A stretch of DNA of 64,000 nt from Paenacidovorax caeni (GTDB taxonomy: Bacteria > Pseudomonadota > Gammaproteobacteria > Burkholderiales > Burkholderiaceae_C). Under the pieces are notes generated by a model, which searched no databases, was not told where the DNA came from, and saw only the letters and a program-made list of their open reading frames with translations. The stretch is taken from positions 1 to 64,000 of the forward strand of contig NZ_CYIG01000031.1 in the NCBI RefSeq assembly GCF_001298675.1, given 5' to 3'. Made by a program: the position numbers and the translations under genes. Below, piece after piece: positions 56,900 through 64,000 of the stretch. Position 1 is the stretch's first letter. Each line of letters opens with the position of its first letter.

Positions 56900-57982
56900 A
56901 TGCGCCTGGCCTTCCCGTTGCGCCCTCTGGTACTTTCCAGTCTTCTCGGCCTTGCCGCCTGCGGCAGCAACCCACCGGCCCCGCCCCCGGCGGCGCAAGC
57001 GCAGCCCGCCCTCACCACGCCCGCGCCAACGCCAGCGGCGCCGCCCGTCAAGGTGGGGGTGGCACTGGGCGGGGGCGCCGCCAAGGGGTTTGCCCATATT
57101 GGTGTCCTCAAGATGCTGGAAGCCAACGGCTTTGCACCCGCCGTGGTGGCGGGCACCAGCGCCGGCAGTGTGGTGGGTGCGCTGTACGCCAGCGGCATGA
57201 ATGCCTTTGAGCTGCAGGAAAAGGCCGTGGCGCTGGACGAAGCCAAGATCCGCGACCTGCAGTTGTCCTCGGGCGGGCTGGTGCAAGGCCAGAAGCTGGA
57301 GGACTACGTGAACGCGCAGGTGCGCCGCAAGCCCCTGGAGCAGTTGCCCAAGCCTTTCGTGGCCGTGGCCACACGGCTGGAGGACGGCGAGCGCACCGTG
57401 TTCGCGCGCGGCAATACGGGCCAGGCGGTGCGCGCATCGAGCAGCGTGCCGGGGGTGTTCCAGCCGGTGGCGATCGGCAAGCACCATTTCGTCGATGGCG
57501 GCATCGTCAGCCCCGTGCCAGTGGATGCTGCGCGCCAACTGGGCGCCGACGTGGTGATTGCCGTGGACATCTCCAACAAGGCCCGCGGCCAGACGCCTGG
57601 GCATCTGCTGGGCGCACTGGGCCAGTCGATCGCCATCATGGGCCAGAAGCTGGGCCAGGCCGAGCTGGCGCGGGCCGACGTGGTCATCCGGCCCCAGGTG
57701 CGGGACATCGGCCCGGCCGACTTCAGCCAACGCGCCCAAGCCATCGTGGAAGGTGAAAAAGCCGCTCTCGCGGCAATGCCGCAGATCCGCGCGCGCATCG
57801 CGCAGCTGCAGGCCGAGCGCGCACAGGCCGCCCGGCAAGTGGCGCAGAAGGCACAGCAGCAGGCCGCCCTGGCACGCCAGCAAGAAGCCCAGGAGCGCCA
57901 CCAAGCCTGCCTGGATAATCGCTCGCGCCTGCAAAAACTCGCCGGCATGGCCGGGCTGGACGACTCCTGCGCTGCGCCGTGA
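56900..57982 (+). CDS. Patatin-like phospholipase lipoprotein
   Basis: A 360-residue lipoprotein with lipobox LAAC (Cys 21), a Pro/Ala-rich linker (22-50) and a patatin domain (51-250). The oxyanion loop is GGGAAKG (57-63), the nucleophile motif is GTSAG with Ser 87, and the catalytic Asp is D199 in VDGG. The family hydrolyses acyl esters of phospholipids. The C-terminal 100 residues are Ala/Gln-rich and likely form a coiled coil, an unusual addition. Outer or inner membrane anchoring follows from the lipid. It overlaps a GTG frame of the next gene and is probably co-transcribed with it. Confidence 0.85.
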   Translation: MRLAFPLRPLVLSSLLGLAACGSNPPAPPPAAQAQPALTTPAPTPAAPPVKVGVALGGGAAKGFAHIGVLKMLEANGFAPAVVAGTSAGSVVGALYASGMNAFELQEKAVALDEAKIRDLQLSSGGLVQGQKLEDYVNAQVRRKPLEQLPKPFVAVATRLEDGERTVFARGNTGQAVRASSSVPGVFQPVAIGKHHFVDGGIVSPVPVDAARQLGADVVIAVDISNKARGQTPGHLLGALGQSIAIMGQKLGQAELARADVVIRPQVRDIGPADFSQRAQAIVEGEKAALAAMPQIRARIAQLQAERAQAARQVAQKAQQQAALARQQEAQERHQACLDNRSRLQKLAGMAGLDDSCAAP

Positions 57983-58014
57983 GGCTGGCGCCCCAGAAAA
58001 AAAAGACACACCCG

Positions 58015-59085
58015 ATGACCACATCCTCCTCCTGGCTGCTGGCGGAAGCCCGCCGCACCAGCCGCAACCGCTGCATCGTCGCGGCATTGGTTCTGGCCTG
58101 CGTAGCGGGCTGGCTCGGTGCCCAGGCCCCCTACCTGCGCGAATTTTTCCGCGGCCCCACCACAGTGACAGCCCAGCACCTGGACACGCTGTCGCCCACC
58201 AACGCCAAGGCGCCGCACTGGGTGCGCCTGCGTGCCGAGGAAATGCTGGATACCGGCATCGAGGAGATCACGGTACGCAAGAAACGCGGCGTGGAGACCG
58301 GGCGCAGCGTCTCAGGCCACTACTTCGCCGCGCGCTTGGGCGAGCAGTTCGTGCTGGTGAAAGCGCACGGCGACAGCGCCCCCGGCAAGGAACTGGTGGG
58401 CGAGGTGCGCGCCCTGCCCACAGACGTGGCGCAGCGCCTGTTTGCCCACCCCAACGCGCAGAAGTTGCGCCCGCATTTCATGCCGCTGCTGCTGGACCTG
58501 CACGACTTCCGCACCAAGGGCTGGTGGATGCTGGGCCTGGCGGGGGTGCTGGTGCTCGCGGCGGGTGGCTGGGGACTGGTGGCCTTGGGGCGCATGCAGA
58601 ACCCGCAAATCCACCCGACCATCGCGCGCGCCAGCCAGTGGGGACGGCTGCATGCGGTCACGCGCATTCTCGACCAGGAGCTGCGTGCGCCCGACACGCA
58701 AAAGATTGGCGGCTGGACACTGACGGCCAACCACCTGCTGCGCAAGCAGTGGCTGAACCTGGACCTGTACAACCTCAACGAGCTGCTGTGGGCGCACCCG
58801 CAGGTGACGAAGAAAAAGCTGTACTACGTAATTCCGGCGGGCGAGACGCACGCGCTGGTGCTCAAGTGGCGCGATGCCAGCATCACGCTCCAAGGCAAGG
58901 AGGACGCGGTGGCCACGGCATTCGCCCACATCGCCACGCACCAGCCCTGGATCCTGCTGGGCTGGAACGAAGGCTACGAAAAGCTCTATGGCCGCCAGCG
59001 CATGCAGATGGCGCGCGACGTGCAAAAGAACCGCCAGCGCTGGCAGGCGGCGCAGGCGGGAGTACCCGCCGGGGCGAGCGCCTGA
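58015..59085 (+). CDS. Conserved inner-membrane protein, function unknown
   Basis: A 356-residue protein with a helix at about 19-36, a periplasmic or extracytoplasmic stretch (about 37-160), a second helix at about 165-190 with WWMLGLAGVLVLAAGGWGLVALG, and a cytoplasmic C-terminal domain of about 165 residues. I do not recognise a family firmly. The ATG at 58015 was chosen; a GTG overlapping the patatin stop (57979) would add 12 residues. Close linkage to the patatin lipoprotein suggests a shared envelope role, which is inference only. Confidence 0.7.
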   Translation: MTTSSSWLLAEARRTSRNRCIVAALVLACVAGWLGAQAPYLREFFRGPTTVTAQHLDTLSPTNAKAPHWVRLRAEEMLDTGIEEITVRKKRGVETGRSVSGHYFAARLGEQFVLVKAHGDSAPGKELVGEVRALPTDVAQRLFAHPNAQKLRPHFMPLLLDLHDFRTKGWWMLGLAGVLVLAAGGWGLVALGRMQNPQIHPTIARASQWGRLHAVTRILDQELRAPDTQKIGGWTLTANHLLRKQWLNLDLYNLNELLWAHPQVTKKKLYYVIPAGETHALVLKWRDASITLQGKEDAVATAFAHIATHQPWILLGWNEGYEKLYGRQRMQMARDVQKNRQRWQAAQAGVPAGASA

Positions 59086-59092
59086 ATTGCTG

Positions 59093-59145
59093 CGTTTTCA
59101 GGAGCTGCCAGCGCTTACCTGGTAAGCGCTAGAGGCCTAAAACCC
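59093..59145. repeat. Family A hairpin repeat, copy 14
   Basis: aggagctgccagcgctta and taagcgctagaggcctaa pair across a 4-base loop between convergent genes. It lies a few bases before the pmbA stop. Confidence 0.85.
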
Positions 59146-59147
59146 TC

Positions 59148-60557
59148 TTAACTCCCAGCCACCTTCATGCGGTTGATGAGCACCGAGCCCACGGTCTTGG
59201 CGCCGTAACCGTAGGCGTCGGCGCCCACGGCCTCGATGCCCTTGAACATGGTCTTGAGGTTGCCGGCAATGGTGATCTCGTGCACCGGGAAGGCGATCTC
59301 GCCGTTCTCCACCCAAAAGCCGCTGACGCCACGCGAGTAGTCGCCGGTCACGTAGTTCACGCCCTGGCCCATCAGCTCGATGACGAACAAGCCCGTGCCG
59401 AGCTTGCGCAGCATCTGCGGCAGGTCGTCTCCCGGCAGGGTGCGGCGCGAGGTCAGCGCCAGGTTGTGCGAGCCGCCGGCGTTGCCCGTGGTGCGCATGC
59501 CCAGCTTGCGCGCCGAGTAGCTCGACAGGAAGTACCCCTGCACGCGCCCGCCTTCGACCACCTTGCGCTCCTGTACACGCACGCCTTCCTCGTCGAACGG
59601 CGAGCTGCCCTTGCCGCCGAGGATGAAGGGGTCTTCCGTGATGTCGATGTGCTTGGGGAAAACCTGCTTGCCCAGGGAGTCGAGCAGGAAGCTGCTCTTG
59701 CGGTACAGCGCGCCGCCGCTCACCGCCTGCACGAAGCTGCCCAGCAGCCCCGCCGCCAGCGGCGCTTCGAACAGTACCGGGCATTCGGTGGTGGGAATCT
59801 TGCGGCTGCCCAGGCGGCTGAGCGCGCGTTGCGCGGCGTAACGGCCCACGGCTTCGGGCGCGGCCAGGTCGGCGGCATTGCGCTGCGAGCTGTACCAGGC
59901 GTCGCGCTGCATCTCGCCGTGGCGCCCCGGCAGCGAGGCAATGGGCGCCACCGAGATGCTGTGGCGCGAGCTGGCATAGCCACCGCGAAAGCCGTGCGTA
60001 TGCGCGCTGAAGAAATGGCTTTGCTGCGCCGACACGCCCGCGCCCTCGCTGTTGGTGATGCGCTTGTCCGTGGCCAAGGCCGCCTGCTCGCACACCAGCG
60101 CCAGGCGCGCGGCCTCCTCGCTGGTGATGGCCCAGGGGTGGAACAGCTGCAGGTCGCGGTGGGTCTTGGGCGGGGCGATGTCGGCGGCATCGGGCAGGCC
60201 TGCCACCGGGTCCTCGGCCGTGAAACGTGCGATGTCGTAGGCGGCCTGCACAGTCCGCTCGATGGCCGCCTTGGAGAAGTCTGACGTGCTGGCATTGCCC
60301 CGGCGCTGGCCCAGGTAGACCGTGACGCCCAGGGACTTGTCGCGGTTGCGCTCCACCGTCTCGAGCTCGCCCTTGCGCACATTGACGGACAGGCCGCAGC
60401 CCTCCGAGGCCTCGGCGCCCGCATCGGTGGCGCCCAGCTTCTTGGCATGGCGCAGAGCCTGATCCACCAGGTCGGCAAAGTGGTCTTGGGTGTAGCTGAA
60501 GCCGCTTTCGGGCGAAGAAGCTTCGGCGCGCACGGCGCGGGAACGAGAGGTTTTCAT
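59148..60557 (-). CDS. pmbA: Metalloprotease PmbA/TldE
   Basis: A 469-residue TldD/PmbA-family protein. HSISVAPIASLPGRHGEMQRD lies in the first half, FEAPLAAGLLGSFVQAVSGGALYRKSSFLLDSLGK in the centre, and GVNYVTGDYSRGVSGFWVENGEIAFPVHEITIAGN near the end marks the family. PmbA pairs with TldD to process microcin B17 or degrade CcdA; the TldD partner is not in this window. PmbA itself usually lacks the zinc site of TldD. It is divergent from darP with about 70 bases between, as in many proteobacteria. Confidence 0.93.
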   Translation of the reverse strand: MKTSRSRAVRAEASSPESGFSYTQDHFADLVDQALRHAKKLGATDAGAEASEGCGLSVNVRKGELETVERNRDKSLGVTVYLGQRRGNASTSDFSKAAIERTVQAAYDIARFTAEDPVAGLPDAADIAPPKTHRDLQLFHPWAITSEEAARLALVCEQAALATDKRITNSEGAGVSAQQSHFFSAHTHGFRGGYASSRHSISVAPIASLPGRHGEMQRDAWYSSQRNAADLAAPEAVGRYAAQRALSRLGSRKIPTTECPVLFEAPLAAGLLGSFVQAVSGGALYRKSSFLLDSLGKQVFPKHIDITEDPFILGGKGSSPFDEEGVRVQERKVVEGGRVQGYFLSSYSARKLGMRTTGNAGGSHNLALTSRRTLPGDDLPQMLRKLGTGLFVIELMGQGVNYVTGDYSRGVSGFWVENGEIAFPVHEITIAGNLKTMFKGIEAVGADAYGYGAKTVGSVLINRMKVAGS

Positions 60558-60629
60558 AGCGGCGGCTATGATACTTGCCGCTTCATCAGGCTGCTGCGCC
60601 GCTGCGCCCTTTCTCCCCCTGCTTCACCC

Positions 60630-61313
60630 ATGTCACGCAAACCCAAAAAAGGCTATTACGTGAAAGGCCGCTTCGTTGCCGAAGGCAGCGACCTGGACCT
60701 CGAACTCAAGGCCCAACTCAAAGGCACCCCGGACGCCAGCAAGACCGACCTCAAGCGCGAAAGCGAGGCGCTGCAGGCGCTGGGCAATGCGCTGCTGACG
60801 CTGCGCGCCGACCTGTTCGCCCGCCTGCAACTGCCCGAAAAGCTGCAGGAAGCGCTGCAGGAAGCCAAGCGCATCACCAACTTCGAGGGCAAACGCCGCC
60901 AGATGCAGTTCATCGGCAAGCTGATGCGCAAGCTGGACGAAGACGACGTCGCCGCCATCGAGTCCGCACTGGACGAGCAGCAAAGCGGCTCGGCTGCGGA
61001 AAAGCTGGCGCTGCACCAGGCCGAGCACTGGCGCGACCGGCTCATCGCCAGCGACGACGCCCTGGCCGCATGGCTGGCCGAGTACCCCGGCACCGACACA
61101 CAGCAAATCCGCGCACTGATCCGCCAGGCACGCAAGGACGCACCCTCGGCCCACGATGCCCAGGTGGCCGAGTCGCAGGGCCAGGCACCACGCAAAGGCC
61201 GCGCCTACCGCGAGCTGTTCCAGCTCGTGCGCGCGCAGATGGACAGCGCCCAGGCGCCGGCCGACAATGCCTCTCCATCCCCCGAAGACGACGAGGAGTC
61301 CGGCCATGCCTAA
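60630..61313 (+). CDS. darP: Ribosome biogenesis factor DarP (YjgA)
   Basis: A 227-residue DUF615/YjgA protein. The N-terminal KPKKGYYVKGRFVAEG, the central LKRESEALQALGNALLTLRADLFARLQLPE and KRRQMQFIGKLMRKLDEDD are typical. DarP binds pre-50S particles late in assembly. The ATG at 60630 matches the family start. It overlaps mog by 8 bases; divergent pairing with pmbA is a conserved arrangement. Confidence 0.93.
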   Translation: MSRKPKKGYYVKGRFVAEGSDLDLELKAQLKGTPDASKTDLKRESEALQALGNALLTLRADLFARLQLPEKLQEALQEAKRITNFEGKRRQMQFIGKLMRKLDEDDVAAIESALDEQQSGSAAEKLALHQAEHWRDRLIASDDALAAWLAEYPGTDTQQIRALIRQARKDAPSAHDAQVAESQGQAPRKGRAYRELFQLVRAQMDSAQAPADNASPSPEDDEESGHA

Positions 61314-61902
61314 CACCCCGCAGTACGCACCGGTCAAGATCGGCATCGTCTCCATCAGCGACCGCGCCAGCAGCGGCACCTACGAAGACAAGGGCCTGCC
61401 CGCACTGCACGACTGGCTCAAGCGCGCGCTGCACAACCCCCTGCAATTCGAGCCGCGGCTGATTCCGGACGAGCAGGCGCGCATCAGCGCCACGCTGATC
61501 GAGCTGGTGGATGCGGGCTGCAGCCTGGTGCTGACCACTGGCGGCACGGGCCCGGCGCTGCGCGACGTGACGCCCGAAGCGACGCTGGCCGTGGCCGACA
61601 AGGAAATGCCGGGCTTCGGCGAGCAGATGCGCCAGATTTCGCTGGCGTTCGTGCCCACGGCCATCCTCTCGCGCCAGGTGGCCGTGATCCGTGGGCAGAG
61701 CCTCATCATCAACCTGCCCGGGCAGCCCAAGGCCATCGCTGAAACGCTGGAAGGACTCAAGGACGAGAGCGGTGCACAGCGTGTGCCAGGCATCTTCGCG
61801 GCCGTGCCCTACTGCATCGACCTGATCGGCGGCCCCTACCTTGAAACGCGCCCCGAGGTCTGCAAGGCATTCCGACCCAAGAGCGCCGTGCGCCCACGCT
61901 AA
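61306..61902 (+). CDS. mog: Molybdopterin adenylyltransferase Mog
   Basis: A 198-residue MogA/MoaB-family enzyme that adenylates molybdopterin before molybdenum insertion. GIVSISDRASSGTYEDKG, the TTGGTGPALRDVTPEAT motif and INLPGQPKAI are characteristic. It overlaps darP by 8 bases and is followed 14 bases later by the SulP transporter. No other molybdenum-cofactor genes are near. Confidence 0.93.
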   Translation: MPNTPQYAPVKIGIVSISDRASSGTYEDKGLPALHDWLKRALHNPLQFEPRLIPDEQARISATLIELVDAGCSLVLTTGGTGPALRDVTPEATLAVADKEMPGFGEQMRQISLAFVPTAILSRQVAVIRGQSLIINLPGQPKAIAETLEGLKDESGAQRVPGIFAAVPYCIDLIGGPYLETRPEVCKAFRPKSAVRPR

Positions 61903-61916
61903 CGCACTGGAAAAAT

Positions 61917-63554
61917 GTGAGCGAATCCGGCAAGCCCGCCGCACCCCAGGGGGGCGGTGTCCTGCTGGCGGGCCTGGCGATTGCCGGGCTGCTGGTGCCC
62001 GAGGCCGTGGCCTACGCGGCCATCGCCGGCGTGCCGCCGGTGCACGGCCTGGCGGCGGCCCTCGCGGGGCTGCTTATTTACCCTTTCATCGGAACAAGCC
62101 GCTTCGCCACCCTGTCGGCCACCTCGTCGGCGGCGGCCATCTTCGCCTCGGTAGTGGCCGCCAATGGCGCCGCCAGCGCTTTCGCGCTGGTCGGCATCAC
62201 CGGCGGGCTGTTCGTCATCGCCGCCCTCGCCCGGGCACACTTCCTGGCGGCCTTCGTCTCGCGCCCCGTGCTGCGCGGATTCGCCTGGGCCCTGGCGGTC
62301 ACCATCGTCATCAAGCAGTTGCCCGGCCTCACTGGGGTGCCCACCAGCAGCACGGACACGTTGCCCCTGCTGTGGGAATGGCTGGGCGGTCTGCTTACGC
62401 TGCATGGCGCAGCCACGGCCCTGGGCGCAGGCGCGCTCGCCCTGTGGCTCGTGTTGCACCGTCTGCAGGCGCTCCACGCCTGGATTCAACCCTCGGTACT
62501 AATTCTGGGGCTGGGCATCGGGCTGTCTGCCATGCTGCCGCTGGCGGCGCAGGGCGTGGCGCTGGTCGGCCCCGTCACCCTGCAAGGCCTGCGGCTGGGC
62601 TGGCCCCAGCTGGACTGGGACAGCTGGGTACGCACCCTGCAAGTGGCGCCCGCGCTGCTGATGATTCTGTTCGCCGAGTCATGGGGCTCGGCACGCTCAC
62701 TGGCGCTGCAGGCGGGCGATGTCGTCGATGCCCGGCGCGAAATGCTGGCGCTGGGTGCCGCCAACATCGGCAGCAGCCTGTTGCAGGGCTTGCCCGTGGG
62801 CGCGGGGTTCTCTGCCTCGTCAGCAAACTATGAGGCGGGAGGCCGCAGCCGCTGGACCGGCCTCGTGGCCGCCGCCGCGATTGCCCTGCTGCTGGCGCTG
62901 GCCCAGGACGCCCTGGCGCTGCTGCCCTTGCCGGTGCTGTGCGCGGTCGTGATCGGCATCGTCTCGCACAAGCTGGGGCCGCGCCCGCTGTGGGCCACGC
63001 TGCGCTGGAACGGTGACGCCTGGATGGCGCTGGCCGCCGCTGCCGGCGTACTGGCCCTGGGGGTGCTGTTCGGCATGCTGCTGGCCGTGGGCCTGTCGCT
63101 GCTGCTGGCGCTGCGGCGCTTTGCACAGCCCGCCTCCAGCGAGCTGGGCCGCCTGCCTGGGACGCGCGATTTTGTCGCCCTGCGGTTGCATCCGCAGGCC
63201 GAACGCACGCCGGGCGTGCTGGTGCTGCGCCCGGACGAACCCATGTTCTTCGCCAATGCCGAGGCCATGGCGCACACCGTGGCCGGGCTTGCACGCACTC
63301 CTGGCCTGCATGCCGTGGTGCTGAGCGTGGAATCCAGCGACGACATGGATGTGACCACCCTCGAAGCCATGCAGGAGCTGCACGCCCACCTGGCGCGCAG
63401 CGGTGTGGCGCTGCTCCTGGCGCGGGTCAAGGACCACCCACGCGCGGCGCTACAACGCGCTGGCCTGGGCCACATTGCCACGTTCTGGAGCGTGGACGAC
63501 GCGGTCTGTGCGGCACAGGCACCGGCCATACCCGAGCAGCCCGCTGCGAAGTAG
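61917..63554 (+). CDS. SulP-family inorganic anion transporter with STAS domain
   Basis: A 545-residue transporter with about 12-14 helices (residues 15-400) and a cytoplasmic STAS domain (about 415-535). LLVPEAVAYAAIAGVPPVHGLAAALAGLLIYPFIG in the first helices is the SulP hallmark. Members move sulfate, bicarbonate or dicarboxylates; the specificity is not decidable. The start is GTG at 61917, since the overlapping ATG at 61915 is out of frame. The 14-base gap after mog suggests co-transcription. The linkage to a molybdenum-cofactor gene could hint at molybdate or sulfate, but that is a guess. Confidence 0.88.
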   Translation: MSESGKPAAPQGGGVLLAGLAIAGLLVPEAVAYAAIAGVPPVHGLAAALAGLLIYPFIGTSRFATLSATSSAAAIFASVVAANGAASAFALVGITGGLFVIAALARAHFLAAFVSRPVLRGFAWALAVTIVIKQLPGLTGVPTSSTDTLPLLWEWLGGLLTLHGAATALGAGALALWLVLHRLQALHAWIQPSVLILGLGIGLSAMLPLAAQGVALVGPVTLQGLRLGWPQLDWDSWVRTLQVAPALLMILFAESWGSARSLALQAGDVVDARREMLALGAANIGSSLLQGLPVGAGFSASSANYEAGGRSRWTGLVAAAAIALLLALAQDALALLPLPVLCAVVIGIVSHKLGPRPLWATLRWNGDAWMALAAAAGVLALGVLFGMLLAVGLSLLLALRRFAQPASSELGRLPGTRDFVALRLHPQAERTPGVLVLRPDEPMFFANAEAMAHTVAGLARTPGLHAVVLSVESSDDMDVTTLEAMQELHAHLARSGVALLLARVKDHPRAALQRAGLGHIATFWSVDDAVCAAQAPAIPEQPAAK

Positions 63555-63612
63555 CCCCGCGCGCGGGCACGAGGGGTATGGTGGATCTTCCACCACTGGA
63601 AAGGAGCCTCCC

Positions 63613-64000
63613 ATGACCGCCATGATGAAAGCCGCCGTCTTCGTGGAAAAAGGCCGTATCGCGCTGGTCGACAAGCCGATTCCCGACGTCGGGCCCAACG
63701 ATGCGCTGGTGCGCATCACCACCACCACCATCTGCGGCACCGACGTGCACATCCTCAAGGGTGAATACCCGGTGGCGCCAGGCCTGACCGTGGGCCACGA
63801 GCCCGTGGGGGTGATCGAGAAACTCGGCAGCGCGGTGCAGGGTTACCAGGAAGGCCAGCGCGTGATTGCTGGCGCCATCTGCCCCAACTTCAACAGCTAT
63901 GCGGCGCAGGATGGCTACCCGAGTCAGGACGGCAGCTACCTGGCGGCGCGCGGCCTGTGCGGCTGCCACGGCTACAAGGCCACGGCGGGCTGGCGCTTCG
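63613..64000 (+). CDS. Zinc-dependent alcohol dehydrogenase, N-terminal part (cut by window edge)
   Basis: The first 129 residues of an MDR-family dehydrogenase. TTTTICGTDVHILKGEYPV carries the catalytic-zinc Cys and Thr-Asp pair, and VGHEPVGVIEKLGSAV carries the second zinc ligand. The region with ICPNF and GLCGCHGY would normally bind the structural zinc but is diverged (few Cys), as in some NAD-dependent alcohol or formaldehyde dehydrogenases. The ATG follows AAGGAG at 63600-63605. The rest lies beyond the window, so the exact subfamily is open. Confidence 0.85.
   Translation, partial: MTAMMKAAVFVEKGRIALVDKPIPDVGPNDALVRITTTTICGTDVHILKGEYPVAPGLTVGHEPVGVIEKLGSAVQGYQEGQRVIAGAICPNFNSYAAQDGYPSQDGSYLAARGLCGCHGYKATAGWRF

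Noticed and set aside
61915-61935. Family B terminus at the SulP start (gtgagcgaatccggc)
   Set aside because: Only about 12 bases resemble the element end and no matching interior or second end follows; probably chance.

Overview
This is a GC-rich chromosomal window, almost entirely protein-coding, from a betaproteobacterium. Gene content (RegB/RegA beside a bo3 oxidase, ribB-ribH-nusB, ybgC-tolQRA, a Trp-rich TIGR04438-type small protein, malonate genes) and the short dispersed hairpin repeat with a core near AGCTGCTAGCGCTT point to Comamonadaceae, probably close to Acidovorax, Alicycliphilus or Diaphorobacter. This placement is inference from gene order, protein flavour and repeats; no 16S gene is present. 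I saw no rRNA, tRNA, CRISPR array or prophage.

Layout. 1-0.3 kb: the 3' end of an IS256-family element that has cut a gene, leaving a short remnant. 0.3-10 kb: housekeeping genes (DUF924 protein, M23 peptidase, META/DUF4377 lipoprotein, RluE and TruC-like pseudouridine synthases, secreted nuclease, YlqF GTPase, glutamate-cysteine ligase, an SDR, a class IV aminotransferase). 10-12.9 kb: a diverged 125-bp tandem duplication carrying a perfect DnaA-box sequence, a 2Fe-2S ferredoxin, then riboflavin genes (ribB with a degraded ribA-like half, ribH) and nusB. 13-17 kb: aminotransferase and ybgC-tolQ-tolR-tolA, with a 165-bp terminal-inverted-repeat element between tolR and tolA and no tolB-pal after tolA. 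17-25.4 kb: MFS transporter, then cyoABCD quinol oxidase, a SURF1-like factor and the RegB/RegA redox two-component system. 25.4-32.4 kb: U32 peptidase, a malonate cluster (malonyl-CoA synthetase, enoyl-CoA hydratase, malonyl-CoA decarboxylase), lgt and a bacterioferritin that lacks the heme-ligand Met. 32.4-38 kb: flavodoxin-like protein, ilvD, cytochrome c, acetyl-CoA synthetase. 38-42.2 kb: proVWX-type betaine transporter with a strong promoter and a long leader. 42.3-48 kb: small membrane proteins and a TolC/HlyD/two-permease ABC-2 export operon without its ATPase. 48-64 kb: HI0933-type flavoprotein, a GGDEF-EAL protein, rpsU, yqeY, an EamA transporter, tartrate dehydrogenase, methyltransferase, patatin lipoprotein, pmbA, darP, mog, a SulP transporter and the start of an alcohol dehydrogenase.

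The most distinctive feature is the load of small dispersed repeats. At least fifteen copies of a 40-60 bp hairpin element (family A), two copies of a 165-bp element with terminal inverted repeats (family B) and one GC-rich element (family C) sit mostly at gene ends. Several supply a neighbouring gene's stop codon or C-terminal residues, and two family A copies lie inside coding sequences in frame. No transposase for them is visible here, so they look like non-autonomous or RAYT-like mobilised elements.
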